This document shows, piece by piece, positions 11,076 to 23,564 of a stretch of 64,000 nucleotides of DNA; the stretch's first letter is position 1, and each line of letters opens with the position of its first letter. This DNA is from Crocodylus rhombifer (lineage: Eukaryota > Chordata > Crocodylia > Crocodylidae): the NCBI GenBank assembly GCA_038503035.1, contig JAVSML010024708.1, forward strand, positions 1-64,000, written 5' to 3'. Under the pieces are notes generated by a model. The model did no database searches, was not told the origin of the DNA, and was given only the letters and a program-made list of their open reading frames with translations. The position numbers and the translations under genes were made by a program.

Positions 11076-12519
11076 CAGGAGTAGGCAAAATACAACCCAT
11101 GGGCCCACCAGGCTATTGTATCTGGCCTACAAGCTCCTAAAATTTTCTGAAAATTAATTTTCATCTGCCCCTGGCTGCCTGTCAAAGATGACATACAGAC
11201 AGTGGCAGCAGGACCCAAGGGGAACCAGTGGCAGGACCCAGTGACTCAGCAGCAAGGCCTGCCCAGCTCCACCCTGCCCCAGCCCCTCCCTTCCACCAGA
11301 GCTCTGAACCAGAAGCCTCTGCAGCTTCTGGCCTTGCAACATAGGGGCTGTTCCCTGCCTCCCTCTGTCTGCGTGGAAAGTAGGTAAGATCGGATGGCGG
11401 GAGTTGGGGGAAACCACTGAGAACAGCCCAACACCTGGGAGATGCATGGTGCTGGCAGGGATGGGCTGCAGCCAGAGCTGGAAGTGGCAGGCTGCACGGG
11501 GAGCAATGGGAAGCGGTGGGTGGCGGGTTGGAAGGAAGCAGGGTGGGGGGAAGTGGCAGGAGCACGGGGTGCAATGGGGGGAGCAGTGCCACAGGAAGTG
11601 GCAGCATTGTGGAGAGAAGCAGGGGGAGCAGCCAGGGGGCTGTGGGAACTGGCAGCAGCAGGGGGAGGAGTGGAAGAGCTGCAGAAAGTGATGGTGACAT
11701 AAGGAGTGGTGGGGGAGCACCAGGGGCCAAAGGAATTTGCAATAGTGGGGGGGGGGAGTGGTGGCGGTGGCTGCTGGGAAGCAATGACAGCAGTGGCAGA
11801 AGGTGTGGGGGAGGAAAAGTAGGGAAATGGTGGGGGAGTGGTGGTGGTGGGTGGAAGTGTGGAGCCCATGCTGGTGCCCTGGGGCCAGGGTGGAGCAGCA
11901 GGAGTGCAGGGTCTGGGTGCAGGGTCTGCATCATGTGAGGCTCATATAGTCTGCGAGAGCTGCACGTGATGGGGCCAGTGGCCCAGTCCCATCTCTCTCT
12001 TTCTCTCCCACCCTGCCCACCATAACCCCACTCCCCTCCCACAGCCCCCACCCCAACCACCATACCCACACCCTACCACACACACACAACCATTCCCAAC
12101 CACACGCCTCCACATACACCCCCCTACCGTCCACACACAATATACAATAGGGCTGTATTTTAAGCTATTATACAATCACTTCTAGATACACTTCACAAAC
12201 ACATAAATCAGTACAAAAATATTTCTGAATAAAATTAAAATAAGTTATAGTCGATGTTTTATTTGTTTGTATATGATTCATGATTTTTTTTTTTCTGGTT
12301 TCAATATTGCAGCACCCTCCTTCCCAAAAGGAGTGCTTCAGGGCAAGGGGAGGGACTTCTGGCGGCAAAGATCAGGAGTTCGGGGGGCAGGATGCCTGGT
12401 CCCAACATGGTGACTGAGGGGCGGGGCAACTGGCAAAGGGCAGGGCTACCCATGTGGCCCTCGACAGCTTGCCAAAACTCAGTAAGCGGCCCTCCAGATG
12501 GAATAATTGCCTGCCTCTG
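11076..12519 (+). mobile_element. hAT-like non-autonomous element, copy 1 (1.44 kb)
   Basis: The left terminus CAGGAGTAGGCAAAATAC and right terminus ATTGCCTGCCTCTG are inverted repeats typical of hAT elements that begin CAGRGGTGGGCAA. They are flanked by 8-bp duplications with one mismatch, cataagag (11068-11075) and cgtaagag (12520-12527). The interior is G-rich on the plus strand at 11400-11900, then C/A-rich at 12000-12140. It shares motifs such as TGGCCCTCGACAGC with the copy at 39473-41677. No transposase is present; long Pro/Leu-rich minus-strand frames are composition artefacts. Confidence 0.85.
12000..12140 (+). repeat. C/A-rich low-complexity tract (CCCACAC-like)
   Basis: Strongly strand-asymmetric CCCACC, CACACC and CACACA words lie inside the hAT-like element. 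A similar tract occupies the equivalent part of the second copy (40590-40930). Confidence 0.8.
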
Positions 12520-12529
12520 CGTAAGAGGA

Positions 12530-13730
12530 AACACTGCATATTAATAGTAATTGTTTGCCATTTCTGATCTTTCCTTGTAAAATGTTCCTACATACAGGTT
12601 TACTTTGTTGACCAGAACTACTGCTAGTGTGCTCAATGCAGGCTTTCAAAGAAATTATTCCTTGTGAATGGTGTCAGGTTGACTGCTATTTATAACCGGG
12701 GCTGAAAATCAAGAGTACAATTATAATTCAAAATTCCCTGCCAATCTGCGTCAACCTTGATCTGACCTGGGACCAACTTCAGAGATGACAGTAAATGTAT
12801 TCTCCTTGTCCTTTCAGCCCCTCACCTCTCCATACTATTACCTTATGTGCCATTCAGTTCTGTACATACATCAAAAAGAGCCTCTTAATATATTTATAAA
12901 GTCAATACTGAGGGCTTAATATGCAGCCATAACCTTTAAAGTTAAGAAGTATTACCTACATTTTTGAAAGAAGATTTCATTTTTGAACACACAATTTCCC
13001 AAGAAACATTTGCTCTGCACATGCACCCATCATCCCTCCAATGAGCATGATTCATGTACACTGACGCTGCCCTATCCAATTCCATAATGGAGGCTTGTTC
13101 CATAAGCCAAATTCTGCTGAGTGGGTGTCTACATTCACCCATTCAGTGCAATGTAGTCTTTGCTTTCAAACAAGAAAGTATTCTATTCACTCAAACACAC
13201 TGCTAGGTCTGGGCAGACAATGTAAGTGTTCAAAGTTTGGAGCTTCTACTTGAAAAATGATGGGCTGTTGGACTATGATTAAAATTCAGGAGGCAGGAAA
13301 TTCAGAAGGCCAGAACACAACTTGGAACTTTACCCCCTCAGTATTACACACACTAACTGCCAATACAGCTCTTATTTAGTGTGCTCTGAATACCAGGTGA
13401 TACTAGGCACCTACATTTGTGCTGCAGTACCTACTACAGCACAATAAGGTGACTCAATTGTTTCAGTATTGCCAAAACTACAAAACGCCTGGGACATATG
13501 TACCTCCGTAAATATAAGTGCTTAAAAAATAGTGCATCACTGCACTGCAGCAGTCAGGTGCTTAAGGGTGAAATGTTAGCTTTGATTCAGACTTAGTCTC
13601 AGAATCATTTGGGTGAATTTAAATCAGGTTGTTAATAAGTATTCAGATGATTGTTGTGCCCTGGTTTATATAGCAATACATTAGAAAGCACCATCTGAAA
13701 GCAATTACAGTGAACCTAATGAATGATTTA
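12530..13730. other. No recognisable feature
   Basis: AT-rich intronic sequence between the hAT-like element and the 99-bp exon. No repeat borders, exon or RNA gene were recognised. Confidence 0.5.
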
Positions 13731-13738
13731 TTTTTTAC

Positions 13739-13837
13739 CTGATTTCCTCCCATGCCATGGCAGTTGAATATGCCCACTTTTTCATTCTCTTTGCGTCCCA
13801 TGTTATCCAGACATTGGTTAGTTTCGACATTTCTGAT
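13739..13837 (-). CDS. GALNT13: GALNT13 internal exon (start of ricin-type lectin domain)
   Basis: This 99-bp exon has exactly 33 codons and is phase 0 at both ends. It runs from [19 protein letters not shown] to [13 protein letters not shown] pyrimidine-rich acceptor ending GTGTGTCTTCAG precedes it and a GTAAAA donor follows. It encodes the first (alpha) repeat of the C-terminal ricin B-type beta-trefoil lectin domain, including the CLD motif. In this family the domain binds GalNAc on already glycosylated substrates. The Gly in DNMGRKENE marks GALNT13; GALNT1 has Ala there as I recall. It joins in frame to the exon at 19589-19728 across a 5.75-kb intron. The following lectin exon, which should begin with VFSY-like codons, was not found between here and base 1, so that intron exceeds 13.7 kb. 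Confidence 0.94.
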
Positions 13838-14169
13838 CTGAAGACACACAAGGGTCAAAACAAAAGCAGGTGACTACAAAGTCCAGCAGAACGCCAAACA
13901 ATGTCACTCCAGTCAACCGCGTATCACAGAAACCTCACATCACCACACGCTGTTTCTGCAGTGCCGTTTCTTGCCTTCTCTTGAAGGCCAATAAAGAGTT
14001 CATTCTTTCTTTTTCTTAACAGGAACTCTTATTCTATTGGGCCACATACAGGTATTGTGTTTTTACTGTGAGAATGACAGTTCTCCCAGTAGAAACCAAG
14101 AATATCCAGGCATTTACACGGTTTATCCCAGACCAACAATCCATTATTTTTTCTCTGCATGAGAGAAAA

Positions 14170-14800
14170 ATACCCCATCTCTGACCTAGCAGAGGTTGCT
14201 TCTGGGAGAATGAATGTCTGTGCACTTCTCCCTTGCAGGGACCACAAGGAGTTGAGCAGTAGGGAAGTGCTCCCCATACTCTCCTAAGACTGGGGGCTCC
14301 CCAGACTGGTGCAGCTCTCCTCTTCTCAGTTTCAGAAGAATTTTAGTGGTGAGGAAAGGCTCTCCTGCCTTCTCCAGACCAAGATCATCCTGGTTTGGAG
14401 AAGGCACAGGGGGAAGCTGCTCCCACCTCTCCCATAGATGGGAAGGGGAGGGAAGAAGCAAGTCATTCCTTGCTCCCTGCTTGTTCCTAGGCGGGAAATT
14501 CCTCAGACTGGTAGTGGGGTTTGCCAGGCTGCTTCGCTACTTTACTTGTGACCACTGGAAGCCAAACAGAAGAGTGGCCTATCCTTGTTTACTGCTTGCT
14601 CCTCATGCCATGGTCCCCAGGATCTGAGGAGTGGGAAGAGGGCTTTGCCCTGCTGCTCCAGTTTCCCTCAGAATAGGAGGACTGGAGCAGCCACTGTTCC
14701 CCCTGCTTTCCCTATATAAGGGTCATCACTCCCCAGACTAGTCTTGGGAAGGTACGAAGAGCAGAGGAGAGGGGGCAGTTGTAGGGTAATGCTTGTACTC
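14170..14800. other. GC-richer intronic block, origin unknown
   Basis: Composition shifts to GC-rich with small inverted words, for example CCTTCTCCA...TGGAGAAGG around 14370-14403, and repeated CTCCCCA/GGGGAG motifs. This suggests an old inserted element, but termini and family were not identified. Confidence 0.3.
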
Positions 14801-16311
14801 TCCCAGAAACATTTCTAGCAGTAGAAAATGTCATGGCCTTGGTGAAAACTTGAAAAAATACTGGTCTTAATTCTCTTGCCTTTCAAAACATCTTGTTAAG
14901 CTATCATCTCTGGGTATGGACAGAGGTAATTTTCAAAAGAGGAGACAGAGTTGCTGCTTGACCACATCAGTTTGTACTCCTGCCTGCTCCTACAGTCATA
15001 CAAATCCGCTATATCACTAAACATTTAACTCTGAATGGAACAAGGATAAGGCTACAATACTTTTATTGCTGCAGGTAAACAGAGATGTAACAGTTACTTT
15101 GTACTGTTACTGAACATACACATATTTTGATATGTGGGCTTGGGCCCCAAACAGTGCAGCTGTTCTGAGGTCTACTGTAAATTAAAAGAAACTCAAAAGA
15201 CGCTGAAAAAAAACACAGTAGGATTAAATCTGCAGAAGCAAGCACAGTAGAGGGCCTTTAAGAAAAAATACATTGCAAATCTCTCATTTGTGAAAATTTG
15301 ATAATTGCACAAGCAACTACCCCTTTCAATGTTCAGCTACATGAATTGAAAGCACTAATGGATGTTTTATCAGAGATAATGTATAAATATAATGTACCCT
15401 ACTTTTCAGAGCATGTACCCAGCTTTGAAAAGTAGAATAGGTTAAAAAATGTGAAATACTACAACACATACACAATGAAATAAACTGATATAGCATTCAA
15501 GTGTATGGAGGACATTCACTGTAATTCAATGCACTGTGCTACTTTACTTACCCAGTGAGACATGGCTTCACTGCAGAAAGCAATATAGAACAACATGATT
15601 TCTTAGATTTCCCCATTTATTTTATCCCAGCAGGGCTAGTCTGAACTCTCCAGCTTTCTCAGGTAAATCACATGAATACTAGACAGTTTCCTTTGTCTAA
15701 GTCTGTCACATGAAGTCTTTAAAAACTGAGTCTGTCTTGCTCTGCATAGCCACTCAAGACCTCATGTCCTTCAAAGGAATAAATGGTTTGCCTTGGTTTC
15801 TTTGGTCTAAAAGCACTGTTTTCCCTCCTCTGCAATACAATATCCTGTGCAGCTGGTTGTTCCCAACATGTGTTGTCAACATTTTAATAAGGGGCTCCAA
15901 CTAAAATTTCCCCCTTGGTCCATAACAACTGCTCCAACCCCAGGGGCAAATTTAACTGCAGAGAGATTGGATGAAAAACATTTGGAATCTGGTAAATATT
16001 TCCACAGTTAAATAAAAATATTTTCTTGGGATAATAAACATGGAACAAAGCACCAATTCAGGAAAGAAATCTCTCTTCAGTGCATATTTTTCTTTGGCAT
16101 ATTTTATAGTTTAGTCTTAAAATCAAGCTAGTATCCTGTTTTTATTAATGCCGAGCACACACAATTCCCAGTAAAGTCAATGGGAGCATCAGGTATTCAG
16201 CATCTCTAAAAATAACACACACTTGAGAACTTAACAATGTTCCTCTGTAAGACAGAGTGTATTTACTAACCCAAGGTTGTCTTTAAATGATTCATACATA
16301 CTGTGCTCTTA

Positions 16312-16881
16312 GGCTAGGGACAGACATTCAAAAAGCCTGAGTCTAAATTGATTCAATCTTTGCAGGTTAGTCTAACCTGGCTAGGCTGAACCAGTTTGTA
16401 ACTCCACAGGCATCCCAGACATGCAGGCACATGCCTGCAGTGGCTCAGGCTAGATGCCAGGGGGTGCTACAGCAGACCTCCCTTCTCTTCAAAGTTCTGA
16501 GCTGAGGGGGACATGGCCAGACCCCTGTAGGTTGCTGTGATTAGGGAAGGGTTCCCCCCTATCCCTTCTGATCAGCTCAGCAGGGAATTGATAACACAGT
16601 GTTTATCACTCCATTAAGACGACACCAGAGGGACATTGCCAACTACCTGTTGATTCTGCCTTTGTCCTGTCTGCCACAGTATAGACCATAGCCAGCATGT
16701 GGTCTGTTAGCTAATACACAGACACCTCTCAGCAAGGCAGAGGGGAGGGGGAAGTTCCTGCTTAGCAGGGAGTGGTCAGCCAAATCAGTGAAGTTTGATA
16801 CTACATTCAACGAGGTTTATCTCAAACCGGTTTCAGCCATTTTCAAACTGATTTATGTGCACTGAACATCTGTCCCTAGCC
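16312..16881 (+). mobile_element. Harbinger-like non-autonomous element, copy 3 (570 bp, intact ends)
   Basis: This is the cleanest copy of the family. The left end GGCTAGGGACAGACATTC and right end CATCTGTCCCTAGCC are near-perfect 12-bp inverted repeats. Identical TTA duplications (16309-16311 and 16882-16884) flank them. The order of internal words matches copy 1: GATTCAATCTTTGCAGGTTA, then CATGCCTGCAGTGGCTCAGG, then CTCAAACCGGTTT. It lies in the GALNT13 intron between the two exons. Confidence 0.85.
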
Positions 16882-16899
16882 TTAGGGCCCACCCCTGCA

Positions 16900-19580
16900 G
16901 GAAAAAAGTGGTTCCAACTACAGACCTAATTCAGCATCCTCCATGGTAACACAGGCCTTGTCACTAAGCCATTTAAACAAGACATTTATTTATTTAATTC
17001 ATAATTTTTTTAAGTCCTAATAAACTACCAGTCTATCTTTCTATCATTCCACTTAAGCCGCCTGTCAGCATGACCTATGATGGATCAGGTATACTGGGAA
17101 ACAAAACCATCTGCTCTGCAAGGAGAAGCTATGGATTTGCTTGAGGGATTTGGTTCATTTATAAATGAATAACACTACTCTCAGTTCTAAGCCAGTCCTT
17201 CAACCCTTTGTCTAGAGTCCATGCAAATTACTGCAGTGCAAATTCTGTAGCAGTCCCAAAAATAAAGCCACTCAAAGACAGAAGATAGTTTTCAGGACTA
17301 GCAGTGCTCAGCTTGTTTCATTGTTATAAAGCCTACTATATGGGGATTGGAAATTCAAGTTGCTGTCCTTGGATATGTGCCGAGGGTGAACCGTCTCACA
17401 CTTCTGGAAAGAGATGCCACCTCTAATCTCCATTTGTAAAGATGTGGTAACTCACTTCCTAGCTGCAATGATTCTCCCAAGTCAAGTGTAGAAAAGGCCT
17501 TGCTGAAACCTTTTAAAAAACCCCACATTTAACAGATCTTAAATTTGAAGAATTTTAATGCTAAAGGTGAATGTTTTGAAAGTTTTTGACTAGGAGATTA
17601 TAATGGAAACTAACCTGAAGCCTCAATATAAAGTGCACAGCTAGAATACTTGCTGCTCTGCATCTTACTTTAAATTCCAGTTTCAGGTATGCATGAATAA
17701 AACATGATGTTTAAAGAACTTCCAGTACTCATTCCACTTCATAAGGCATATATGCAACATGATGATATACTCACAGACTTATAATCACATCTTTAGATAA
17801 GGTTAAGATTGACATGCTACCTCAACATAAGTAAGACGTTTAACAACAATTAATTTAATAGAAAAGCTTAGTCATTGCATCATGATCTGCTTTTTAACCC
17901 TCTGTTACACATTTATCCTTAAACTACTTAAGAACATTAATTCTATACAATTGCATATCTTTTGGGATCTTGCTTCAAAATTGTACATTTTACTTATGAA
18001 AGAAACGGTAATATTTAAATTATTTAGTGGCCAAGCACAATTCATATTAAACTGCAATATGATACCAATCATTATTTCTGAAATACTGAGATGTATAAAA
18101 ATACAAATGATTAACAGTAGAGAAACATTATTTGATTTCATAGCAGTACTGTGTAAATCGTGCATGAAATCTTGCAAATTTAGGCAAATAATCTCAATCT
18201 CAAGTGAAAGCAGTTATCCTTCTTCTTGACAAAATAGATCAGACTGTGCACCCCTTGAAATGTGTAAGTGTCAAATGTCAAACACGTAATTTAGCATCAG
18301 ATGAGAGAATCATTTTACTTAGATTAGATTAAAAAAGAATCTGCTGTTAAATAGCCAACCAGCATCTCAGCAAGATGAACAAGAAGCTTGATCTCAGAAG
18401 ACCAAGCTGGTTATGCAGAGAATGTTTGATGTTATAAGCCTAAGGGTTGCTGTGCTGTTTAGCAAGCAGTGATCCCAAATAAGCAATTTAACTGAGCAGG
18501 CTAGAACGCCTCATGCTGGCTCTACCTGAAACAATATGCCTTTTAAAAGAGGAAGAAATGACACCCTTAAGATTTTTTTCAGGAGATAATGTAACTTTTC
18601 TTTTTCCATTTTCCACATATAGTACTCTGGCTATATGTGCAAAAATCCACCTTCCTTAAGTGACAGCCTGTAGCTGAAATTGACAAGTGAGAATTTTAAT
18701 TCACAGAAGCTGCCTGAATTTTCCCTCTAGTTCCCATGGAAACTCAGTCTGTAGTGGTGAAAATAAGGTATTCTTAATGACTGTTTTATAATTGTCACAT
18801 ACCTTGGTTTCCCAATCTGACATTACCTCGCAAAACCCTATTATTTCATGCTTATTAGGTAGGATCTTTCCTTGATATTCTTTTAAACAATGTTTGACTT
18901 TTTTCATGGTTAGTCTAAAAACCCTAATCTGGGCTTTACTTGGCACTGCAAGTTCTTAATGTATAGAGAGGCTACTTTGCCAACTGTAATAAAATTGTAA
19001 GTGTCTGATTGCTACTCTATCAGTAGCTATCTTTTTACAGAAGAAGGTCAAGCTCTTAAAACTCAACTCAGATAAAACATAGCTTACTGTTACACCATTC
19101 TGTTATCTCAGTTGTAAAAGGTTTTTGTTCCTTCCTGAACTAAAGTCTTGTGTTTGTTAGGAATGTTCATGATATTCAACTCTATACAGCTTAGGGTAGG
19201 ATAAGGTAATACATGCACAAAACACATTCAGTCAAAAATTAGATAAATCATTCTCTACACATAAGGCATATAAATGCCGGTGGAAAGCATTTTCTCCAGC
19301 TTTGGCATATTTTTTTTTAAAGTATTAGTCACAAACATTTTCAAGCAAGTTACTGGTTTTAGAAGACAAATCTTTAAGTATGAATGTAGAGACATGCTGT
19401 AGAGACATCCTCTTCTGAAGCATTAAATAGAAAAGAAGTTTGTTTAAAATAAAAAAAAATACATCATGTTTGGGGCACACTTAAGAAGCATTTTACACAG
19501 AATTCTAGAGAAACTCTGTTCATTACTATTGCTCCCATTTGCACAATTTCTATTTTTTTCCTACTTAGCCAAGATAAATA
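16900..19580. other. No recognisable feature
   Basis: AT-rich intron. Open frames such as 17882-18229 plus and 18701-18946 minus have no domain resemblance that I can see and no splice-like context. Nothing repetitive stands out. Confidence 0.5.
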
Positions 19581-19588
19581 ATTCATAC

Positions 19589-19728
19589 CTCACCAAGTGA
19601 GTAATAGCGTCTTGGAATCTGGGAGTCCGGATAGATGTTTTCTAGGTACCATGAAAAGGGTTTACATTTCAGATTTTCTCTTAATGCTTTTCTTACTGAA
19701 ACATCACCATAATCCACTTTAACAACAC
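19589..19728 (-). CDS. GALNT13: GALNT13 internal exon (end of catalytic region/linker)
   Basis: This is an internal coding exon of a polypeptide N-acetylgalactosaminyltransferase, a Golgi type II membrane enzyme that starts mucin-type O-glycosylation by moving GalNAc from UDP-GalNAc to Ser/Thr. Read on the minus strand, an acceptor ...TTCTAG precedes 2 bases that complete a split Gly codon. Then come 46 codons beginning [10 protein letters not shown], containing [17 protein letters not shown], and ending YYSLGE before a GTATGA donor. The stretch lies between the catalytic core and the lectin domain. GALNT1 is the closest paralogue, but from memory it has TKVDYGDIS and RHYFSLGE here; [10 protein letters not shown] and RRYYSLGE fit GALNT13. 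The entry phase is 1 and the exit phase 0. There is no stop or frameshift, so the exon looks functional. The next exon is at 13739-13837. Confidence 0.93.
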
Positions 19729-19734
19729 CTAGAA

Positions 19735-22550
19735 TTTTTGAAAGAAATATATAATCAATGAACAGCATCCTTGCAGCTACACAGAAATGCCACAGATCAT
19801 TTTATAATCATTTTCCAATTCCTATAATTATAATTCAGTAAGATACAACAGTATATGCTGGTGCTACAATACTGATCTTTTACAGTCATTCAATTTAGCA
19901 AATTAAAGGCTCATAAAAACAACCTTTTTCTATTATTTATAATTTATTAATCTGAAAATGTGTAGCCACATTAAATTATTTGTTCCTTTATTGGATAATT
20001 AATGGCAGATAGTATTAAATCTTATGAATTTGCTAGGTCAGAATCAAAGTTCAATTCAAAAGAACTTGAATAACTGAGAACCATATCAATTTATCCAACT
20101 TTACTGCATATGAAAATATTTGAGAGCAGCTAATGTTTCAACTTTATAGTTAAAACTGCTCCCTTTTAGCTTTAGTTTGCCAGTTGTTTTATGCGTTTTG
20201 ATCTCCTTCTCAGAAAGAAAAAAACACCAAGTTTTTAAAACAAATGTTCAAAGGTATGTTGCAGGTCTGTTCAAATTTAAGAAATTATTTTAAGAGTAGT
20301 AACTTAAAAGAAGGATGGATTATTTCATGTAAAGTTCATGTATTTTAAGTTTGCTAGCTTTAAAAGGCTGACTGAAAATAAAATCCACATCACAAAACTT
20401 TACATATATAGCTGTAGCAAGGTTACTTTCTTCACTACTGAGAAAAATTCATTCTGCCTTCCTTCTGTTTCATGTACACTGAGAACTAATGGTTCAGGTC
20501 TACAACACAACAGCCAGCAGTTATAAACTGCTCCTGTTATGGACCTGCATAAATTAATACCCTCTGGAATAAGAGAAACAAGGAAGAAATTGTGTCTTGG
20601 AGGCTGCTTCTATGTAAGGATGAACCTAAGGGCACAGTCTATGGCTAATAGCTCTTAATTAACCATTGTAGTAGTGTTATTTGTTTGTTTTTCTACTCTA
20701 TGAACTTGCTACTTCAAGTAAACATGGGCTAGTTTCACGATATTCTTTTGGATATCTCATTGTGAAATTTAGATTCTGAAAATACCTGTTCTATTGCCAC
20801 TTAAACCTTGGCACACTGGTGTTTTCTGACATTAAAGATCCCAAAAAGTACGTTTAAGATAAGCTAGTTTTGACAGTGATGAATAACTCAGCAGCTGTCT
20901 CATCTTTAATCTATAATTAGGTGCTTCCTGCCAGCCTCACCCACAGGGCTCAAACCAACAGAAGAGTACAAGTTGGGGAGACGCACTTCCAAATCCAGCC
21001 CAGGTGATAGAGGCATTAACTCCCACAGCTACCAGAATTGTTGCATCAGTGGGGCTATCACCCAGGGGACTAATGCCACTACCGCTCACCCTTCCTCACC
21101 ATGAATCACCTGACTGATGAGAAACCCCCCTGGGCTGAATCCAAACGAGTACAGCGCCCCAATCTAGAAAATTCATGAAATAAGTGTCAAGATCTCATGA
21201 TGTTCTGGGGAGAGCAGCCTGTCCAGCCAAACAAAATGGACTGCAATTAATCTACTCATGATATTCTGACTACCTTTTTACCTCCACCTTAGTGCTGACA
21301 CAGCAAGCACTCTCTGTGTTGTGGGATGTGTTTAAGTGCTGTGTTAAAGAGATGGTGCAGAGGACTGCAGCCTTTTTACATTTTTTGTTTCTCAGGGTGA
21401 GCAGCTCTTCATGCAATAGTCAAGGTAATGAACATATGGATCACTGTAGCCAGATTTATACCCAGCAGAAAGGAGTGCAATTCCTGACCAGTTACAGATG
21501 GATGTGCATACTGGAAGGTGGTGGTGGGGGGGAAGGGGGAAGGGTTGATTGACACTGCTGGCTTGGATTTCAGTACGTCTGTGCATGGAACAGAAGCCTG
21601 TCAATGCAAGCCAGGTCCTCTAGATTGTGGACCATGTAGAGAAAAACCTTTTGTTGATACCTCCCTTTCCTTTTCTCATTCATGTAATAACTTTACTTGG
21701 TGCATAGTTTTGGCTGGTTTTACCCACATAATTACCATGGAAGAGTATTAATTGATAAATTAATTGGGTACATTTTAGATGTATTTTTCTGAGATTTAGC
21801 AATTAGAAACAAGGGAAGCTAGGACCACATGATAACAAAGAATTCTTTAGACCATCAACAAATGGTCCACAGCCTATAGTTTGAGAAATTATGCTCTCAA
21901 AAGACAAAAATGACCAAGGTCAACTCTTTTCTGTGGCTACCGCTCCTTCAGTTTCCTGAAATGACTTCAATTACTTTGCCACACTGTAGCCACTGAAAAA
22001 TTGACATTAACTGGCTAAACTGATAGGTTCTTGGCATAACACAACCCAAATCATCATTTCTGAATTTTATGATGATATTAAATGTTTTTGTGTCGTACCT
22101 GTTAATGTATTTCCCAGTTGCACTGAATTCCCTATGCATGTAAGTTCTATAGAAGGGATAGTACCAGAGTACACTGCTCCCTGTTCAGAATCTCACCTAG
22201 TTACTATAAATAAACCAATTGTATACTATTCATATGGTTCACTGTATCAGCCAGTTGTCAACTCATCAATCTGAAGAAATATGGAAAAATACCGTAGCAT
22301 ATCTGATGTTCACTCTTTTAGATAAATATAGGAAATGGAAGTGTAAATGGTTTCTAAGATTCCATGCTTAATTTTTATTTGGGAAAGTTCTCTGCATAAT
22401 CTCATGACATCAGAGATGGATGCATATCAAGCTGGGCAAGAAATGATTTTCTTGTCTTCAAAGCTTATCAAAACTTCAAAAAAGTTCCCATTTTGTATAG
22501 AGATGAAAACAGTACCTTTTAACAAGGAGAGAAAAGCAACCTAGACTAGC
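19735..22550. other. No recognisable feature
   Basis: AT-rich intronic sequence upstream of the 140-bp exon. A GC-richer stretch at 20930-21160 and a G-rich run at 21518-21545 occur, without identifiable elements. Confidence 0.45.
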
Positions 22551-22554
22551 CAGT

Positions 22555-22800
22555 TTCCTGGTGGTTAGGGCACCCATTTGTGAGGTGTCAAACCTTGGTT
22601 GAGGACCATCTTCCGTATTTTTTCCATGTCCCAGACACCATTGCTATTGGCTATTTTTTTGGAAGCTCTTCTTACTCTCAGGCTCAAACTGTTCCACTTC
22701 ATAATAATAAAATTTTGCTAGAGCAGGGACTTGAATCAGGATTTCCCACTATTCTGACCATCAGACTCAGTCACTACTTCTTCCTCTGATCAAAAACTCC
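22555..22800. repeat. tRNA-related foldback repeat (decayed)
   Basis: The left part, CCTGGTGGTTAGGGCACCCA, resembles a tRNA A-box-type GTGGTTAGRGCACTC motif of reptilian repeats. The right part, AGCAGGGACTTGAATCAGGA, resembles the reverse complement of the same family. This gives a degenerate palindromic unit. It lacks a full cloverleaf and is not a functional tRNA. Confidence 0.4.
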
Positions 22801-23329
22801 ATCCTGGATTTGATAAATCTTTTTCAGTTAAATTTTTAGGAAAACTGCTATGATCCTACAAACATTTTTATTTTGCTGAACTGGAACTTTCCACCAGGGA
22901 AAAAATAATAATTGAAAACATTCCTACCCAACTCCATTGTGAATGTAACTGATTTTCTTTTAGATATAGGCCTTGCTGGAACATAGATCAGTGCATATAC
23001 TGCTCATATAAAGGCTCTGACCAAAGCACTGACCAAAAGTAGGCCTCATTGAAGATGTAACTAATATACAAACTGCATACGCAAAACTTAGGCTGAAGTG
23101 TGCATCAGTCATGCAGACTTCTCACAAGACCTGTTGATAAGGCTGGAAGGGGATGGTCTAAAACACACAAGATAATAAGGAGATGTACAAGGAGCATGAT
23201 GATCTGCTAAAGATGTGTTGATGTTTCTTATGAACATAGAGGAATTATATGATACAAACAAAAGCTGTTTTGATCAATTTATAACAGGGGAACTGTAAAC
23301 TCTTGGAATTTTGTACTTCATCTGCACTG

Positions 23330-23533
23330 AATACCTGTACTCGCTTATAAACATACACTGCAGGTTTAACAACTATCACCCTGGAATCACATTCTCTTGG
23401 ACTGCTCCTGCACTAACATCAGCTTTCTAGACACCATCCTAATTCTACAGCTTGGAGGGCACCCTCAAATCAGTAAATACAGAAAACACATTGACCACCA
23501 CACCATGTCCGCAAAACCAGCAATCATCCCAAA

Positions 23534-23564
<31 letters not shown>

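Larger units (their letters stand above)
1..13738 (-). other. GALNT13: GALNT13 intron downstream of the 99-bp exon (incomplete)
   Basis: By inference from the exon order this is intron that continues beyond base 1. It starts with the GTAAAA donor at 13738. It contains the hAT-like copies at 2448-2708 and 11076-12519 and the CR1 with nested insertions at 4960-10160. I see nothing identifiable in about 2710-3960 or 12530-13730. Confidence 0.7.
13838..19588 (-). other. GALNT13: GALNT13 intron between the two exons
   Basis: This phase-0 intron runs (on the minus strand) from the GTATGA donor at 19588 to the CAG acceptor at 13838. It is mostly AT-rich unique-looking sequence. It holds a GC-richer patch of unknown origin at about 14170-14800 and the complete Harbinger-like copy at 16312-16881. 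I see no further coding exon, and nothing recognisable in 14830-16300 or 16900-19580. Confidence 0.85.

Noticed and set aside
11182..12069. 295-codon Pro/Leu-rich open frame on the minus strand
   Set aside because: It lies in the skewed interior of a hAT-like element, overlaps long frames in other phases, and has no domain. It is explained by composition.
22555..22800. tRNA gene
   Set aside because: Only A-box-like similarity and an inverted counterpart are present, with no complete cloverleaf or B box. It is a decayed repeat.
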